This document shows, in pieces, positions 32,937 through 35,420 of a stretch of DNA of 35,420 nucleotides. The stretch's first letter is position 1. Each line of letters opens with the position of its first letter. This DNA is from CAYOZN01 sp964408455. GTDB taxonomy: Bacteria; Planctomycetota; Phycisphaerae; UBA1845; UTPLA1. Location of the stretch: contig CAYOZN010000039.1 of assembly GCA_964408455.1 (NCBI GenBank), positions 1 through 35,420 of the forward strand, read 5' to 3'. The notes below the pieces were generated by a model. The model was not told where the DNA came from. It saw nothing but the letters and a program-made list of their open reading frames with translations, and searched no databases. The translations under genes and the position numbers were made by a program.

Positions 32937-33344
32937 CGGTGCGAATGAACTCCGTATCGATGGTTCGAGTGGTCGGCCGGGCCGGTGCTTTCACGGGGCG
33001 AAACGCTCAATATAGCTGGGGGTTGGACGCGGGAAAAGCGGTGGCGTTCCGCGGGATCAAAGAAGGGGCGGGAATTGTCGTATTCTGGGGCATTGGCGGC
33101 GGGAGGGTGGGCGAAGGCGTTACACAGTAGTTGCGCCCAAACCGCCGGAACGTAGCTTCGGAGCATGACAGCCGCATTCAAGGCGGTCGGTTGAAAACCT
33201 GCGGCGATCGGGCGGTGCGTCAAAATTATCCAACTTCGATGAGCGCACCCGGGCGGATCCTGATTACATCCATAAGAGGCTTTACCGCGCGGGCGGAACG
33301 AAGCTTCGGATAGACGGGCTTCAGCCGATAGGGAGGTGTACGTC
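32937..33344. other. Divergent intergenic region, no gene seen
   Basis: Between the VKOR fusion (minus) and the EF-hand-like lipoprotein (plus). Besides the leftward promoter candidate at 33009-33037 I see no gene, hairpin or repeat. No rightward promoter with a good -10 was found. Confidence 0.5.
33009..33037 (-). promoter_or_regulatory. Candidate promoter of the VKOR fusion
   Basis: Read on the minus strand, TTTTCC, 17 bases, then TATATT (33014 to 33009). The -10 matches at five of six positions and the -35 is weak. The leader would be about 65 bases. Confidence 0.35.
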
Positions 33345-34301
33345 ATGTTCAGCTTGCTACACGTTCAAAAACCAAGTTTACAGTTGAAAACGGGAGCATG
33401 GCGTCGCCACGCACGTCGGTCCGTGGGCGCGTCGATGCCGCTGATTGGCCTTGTGTTGTTTGTTGGCGCAGGGTGCGCACCGCCATGTCCACTCGATGGC
33501 GATGCCAACGGCACCATTACGGAAGACGAGCTGACTTCGTTCAGCGCGGGCACCGTCAGTCTGGACCAACTGGTGCGGGTTGAGTGGGTCGGTTGCCTGT
33601 CGCAGATGGATCAGATCAGTGCACTGCTGGGCCCGTCAGCGGTGAATTCGCAGCCGACTGGTCCGAACGCAACGTCCATGCCGACGGACCAGAGTCCAGT
33701 CGGGCCAGAGGATCCGCCCGAACCGCTGTCCGGCGTATGGCGGTTCAATCCCAACAACGGTGGAACGGGATACAGCCCATTTGAGACCGGTTTGGTATGG
33801 CATCCGACAACGCACTCGTTTCACTTTGACGCTTCCGGCGACTTGATTGACGTCGTTCCGCCCGGACCGCAGTCCAACGATCCGCTTGAAGCGCAACTTG
33901 AGTGGCATGATGTGTCCTTCTCCGGACATATCAGCGAAACCGGCGCGTCGATTCAGTTCAGCGGCCGCTGTTTTCAACCGAGATGGTCGAACATATCGCA
34001 ATTGGAGTCCGACGAGTCTTACTTCAATCCGGCGGAAACGGCGAGCGCCATGACGAATGACGACAAGGCGCAATTGGTGGCGAACGTGGGATGGAGATGG
34101 TCTTACGAGATGCACTTTGAGACAAGCACAGAGCCGGCGTACCCGCGCGAAGGACCGGCGGAGACGGTAAGGAATATCGTGGAGATCAAACCACTCATCA
34201 TCTGCACGAATGGTGGATGCGCGCTGGCAAATTTTTATGAAGAGGCGTGGCCGGAGCAGGACGCCAGGTTGTGGACAAGCTTGTATCGGTCTTCGAACTA
34301 A
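33345..34301 (+). CDS. Lipoprotein with EF-hand-like loop
   Basis: A 318-residue exported protein of unknown function. The signal is long but ends in VLFVGAGC, a plausible lipobox with Cys near residue 44. Just after it, DGDANGTITEDEL has the D-x-D-x-N-G-x-I-x-x-x-E pattern of a calcium-binding EF-hand loop. A Pro/Ser/Thr linker (90-125) leads to a beta-rich domain opening with LSGVWRFNPNNGG, similar in style to the GVWHCD domain at 112-1344. ATG 33345 follows GGGAGG by eight bases, which makes it the best start; GTG 33336 is less likely. One such loop alone may bind calcium weakly. Confidence 0.8.
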   Translation: MFSLLHVQKPSLQLKTGAWRRHARRSVGASMPLIGLVLFVGAGCAPPCPLDGDANGTITEDELTSFSAGTVSLDQLVRVEWVGCLSQMDQISALLGPSAVNSQPTGPNATSMPTDQSPVGPEDPPEPLSGVWRFNPNNGGTGYSPFETGLVWHPTTHSFHFDASGDLIDVVPPGPQSNDPLEAQLEWHDVSFSGHISETGASIQFSGRCFQPRWSNISQLESDESYFNPAETASAMTNDDKAQLVANVGWRWSYEMHFETSTEPAYPREGPAETVRNIVEIKPLIICTNGGCALANFYEEAWPEQDARLWTSLYRSSN

Positions 34302-34448
34302 GACGCGTTACTGAACTTCCTGCTGACTGTGCAACCGATGCTAACCACAAATCCCCGAATTCTGAGCATAAGGGCGCTGCTGGCAACGCCGGACGAAGTC
34401 GGGCTGAGGACGGCCCGGCTCCGGAGCGTGCCGCGACGGCCTTTCGCG

Positions 34449-34456
34449 TATAGAAT
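34449..34456 (+). promoter_or_regulatory. Candidate -10 element of rnpB
   Basis: TATAGAAT lies about seven bases before the rnpB 5' end inferred from the P1 stem. No good -35 is visible 16-18 bases upstream. Confidence 0.45.
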
Positions 34457-34462
34457 ATTGAC

Positions 34463-34936
34463 CGAAAGCAGAGCGGGTCGGGCGACCGCCCGGGAGGCGG
34501 GGCTGGAGACGGCAACGGAATCCCGGGAGGAAAGTCCGAACTGGTCAGGGCGCGGTGGTGGCTAACGGCCACCGGTTCCGGCATGCCGGGACCAGGGACA
34601 GTGCCACAGAGAACAGACCGCCGATGGATGTCGACTCTCGAGACGGCATCACAGGCAAGGGTGAAACGGTGCGGTAAGAGCGCACCGCGCGACTGGCGAC
34701 AGTCGCGGCACGGTAAACCCCACCGCCAGCAAGCCCATGTAGGCGACGAACGGATCGTGGGGTGTCGCGCAAGCGGCACCACCGTGGTCCGGCGAGGCGG
34801 CCCGTCTCGCTATCCAGTCGCGGGTAGGGCGCAAGAGCCGACGGGCAACCGGTCGGCCCAGAGAAATGGTCGCCACTCCGTCGTGCGAGAGCTCGATGGG
34901 GGACAGAATTCGGCTTATAGACCCGCCCTGCTTTCG
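34463..34936 (+). ncRNA. rnpB: RNase P RNA, bacterial type A
   Basis: Catalytic RNA that trims the 5' leader of tRNA precursors. The conserved cores are present in order: GAGGAAAGTCCGAAC (34527-34541), ACAGAGAACAGACCGCC (34606-34622), GGTAAGAGCGCACCG (from about 34671), AAACCCCACC (from about 34714), and ACAGAATTCGGCTTATAG (34903-34920). The ends are set by stem P1: CGAAAGCAGAGCGGGTC (34463-34479) pairs with GACCCGCCCTGCTTTCG (34920-34936) with one mismatch. CTTTTT follows and probably ends transcription. At about 474 bases it is rather long, within the type A plan. ORFs drawn through it are spurious. Confidence 0.95.
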
Positions 34937-34963
34937 CTTTTTCGCGGGCTCGCATTACGCGGG

Positions 34964-35420
34964 TTGCATATCAGTCGTCCCTGACGGGACTCAGCGCGTT
35001 ACGTGTGTGAAAAACCCAGCGTTGAAACGCTGGGCTATTTTCAGGAGTCCCTCCGGGACAAGTTGGGTGGCGGTGTCTGCGTGGGCAAGTTGGCGGGGGA
35101 TTCTCCGGGGCGAGTTGGGCGGCGGTGTCTCCGGGGCATTCGTTGCATATCAGTCGTCCCTGACGGGACTCAGCGCGTTACGCGTATGAAAACCCAGCGT
35201 TGAAACGCTGGGCTATTTTCGAGTGTCCCTCCGGGACAGGTTGGTGCGGTTTCTCGGGGACAAGTTGGCGGGGGATTCTCCGGGGCGAGTTGGGCGGCGG
35301 TGTCTCCGGGGCATTCGTTGCATATCAGTCGTCCCTGACGGGACTCAGCGCGTTACGCGTATGAAAACCCAGCGTTGAAACGCTGGGCTATTTTCGAGTG
35401 TCCCTCCGGGACAGGTTGGT
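34964..35420. repeat. Tandem array of about 175-179 bp units with three hairpins, open at the window end
   Basis: Units start at 34964, 35143 and 35318; the third is cut by the window end. Units 2 and 3 are identical over the visible 103 bases; unit 1 differs slightly. Each begins TTGCATATCAGTCGTCCCTG and holds hairpin A (GTCCC/GGGAC), hairpin B (CCCAGCG/CGCTGGG, then CTATTTT) and hairpin C (GTCCC/GGGAC). Short frames such as SVVPDGTQRVT across the units are not supported as genes. The first unit begins about 27 bases after the rnpB 3' end. Confidence 0.9.

Noticed and set aside
34198..34782. Protein-coding frames across rnpB
   Set aside because: The conserved RNase P RNA cores and the P1 stem explain this region; the frames have no ribosome binding site.
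34866..35189. Protein-coding frames in the tandem array
   Set aside because: They are translations of the repeat hairpins and the frames change between units.
34964..35420. CRISPR array
   Set aside because: The repeats are about 175 bp, contiguous and near-identical with no variable spacers, and no cas gene is present.
1..35420. tRNA genes or att sites around the head module
   Set aside because: No tRNA-like cloverleaf or direct repeat flanking 1586-9292 was found by eye; a dedicated search would be needed to be sure.

Overview
The window is chromosomal DNA from a high-GC bacterium, most likely a planctomycete or close relative. The evidence is the many lipoproteins with Gly/Pro/Asp-rich linkers, heptameric short-repeat arrays between genes, GTG/TTG starts behind purine-rich ribosome binding sites, a bacterial type A RNase P RNA, and repeats of the kind seen in the PVC (Planctomycetes-Verrucomicrobia-Chlamydiae) group. 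This placement is inference; no taxonomic marker was searched.

Layout. 112-1344 (minus) is a secreted lipoprotein. 1586-9292 (plus) is a compact phage-Mu-like head and packaging module: terminase large subunit, portal, protease/scaffold gpI, decoration protein, major capsid gpT, gp36-like and gp37-like. It has no gp30, tail, lysis, integrase or transposase genes nearby. Arrays of 7-bp repeats lie in three of its junctions. 9320-13263 (minus) holds a small membrane protein, a lipoprotein with an in-frame palindromic repeat array, a ThiF/MoeB-type E1 enzyme, a membrane protein and a rhomboid-TPR protein. From 13679 rightward come rplU with a structured leader, a lipoprotein with a basic tail, a CsgG-like lipoprotein, a protein with three LPP20-like repeats, and two 51-residue lipoproteins. 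A HAD phosphatase (minus), a four-CBS-domain protein and a 661-residue secreted protein follow.

23411-26107 (minus) is an operon of a ketosynthase III lacking the usual His and Asn, an isoprenylcysteine-type methyltransferase and an extended SDR. Divergent from it are a dipeptide epimerase and a GntR-type regulator. Next are a zinc-ribbon coiled-coil protein with RNase HI, a VKOR-DsbA-DsbA fusion (minus), an EF-hand-like lipoprotein, and rnpB. rnpB is followed directly by a tandem array of about 175-179 bp units that runs off the window.

How the genes work together. The head module could build and fill capsids but cannot, from what is visible, make tails or exit the cell; it is either a decayed prophage or a domesticated particle. 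The CsgG-like/LPP20/mini-lipoprotein series looks like one envelope assembly. The ketosynthase-methyltransferase-SDR operon looks like a small lipid or polyketide pathway. Palindromic REP-like elements sharing a CAC-N-GCT / AGC-N-GTG core occur at four places and have been captured in frame by one lipoprotein gene.
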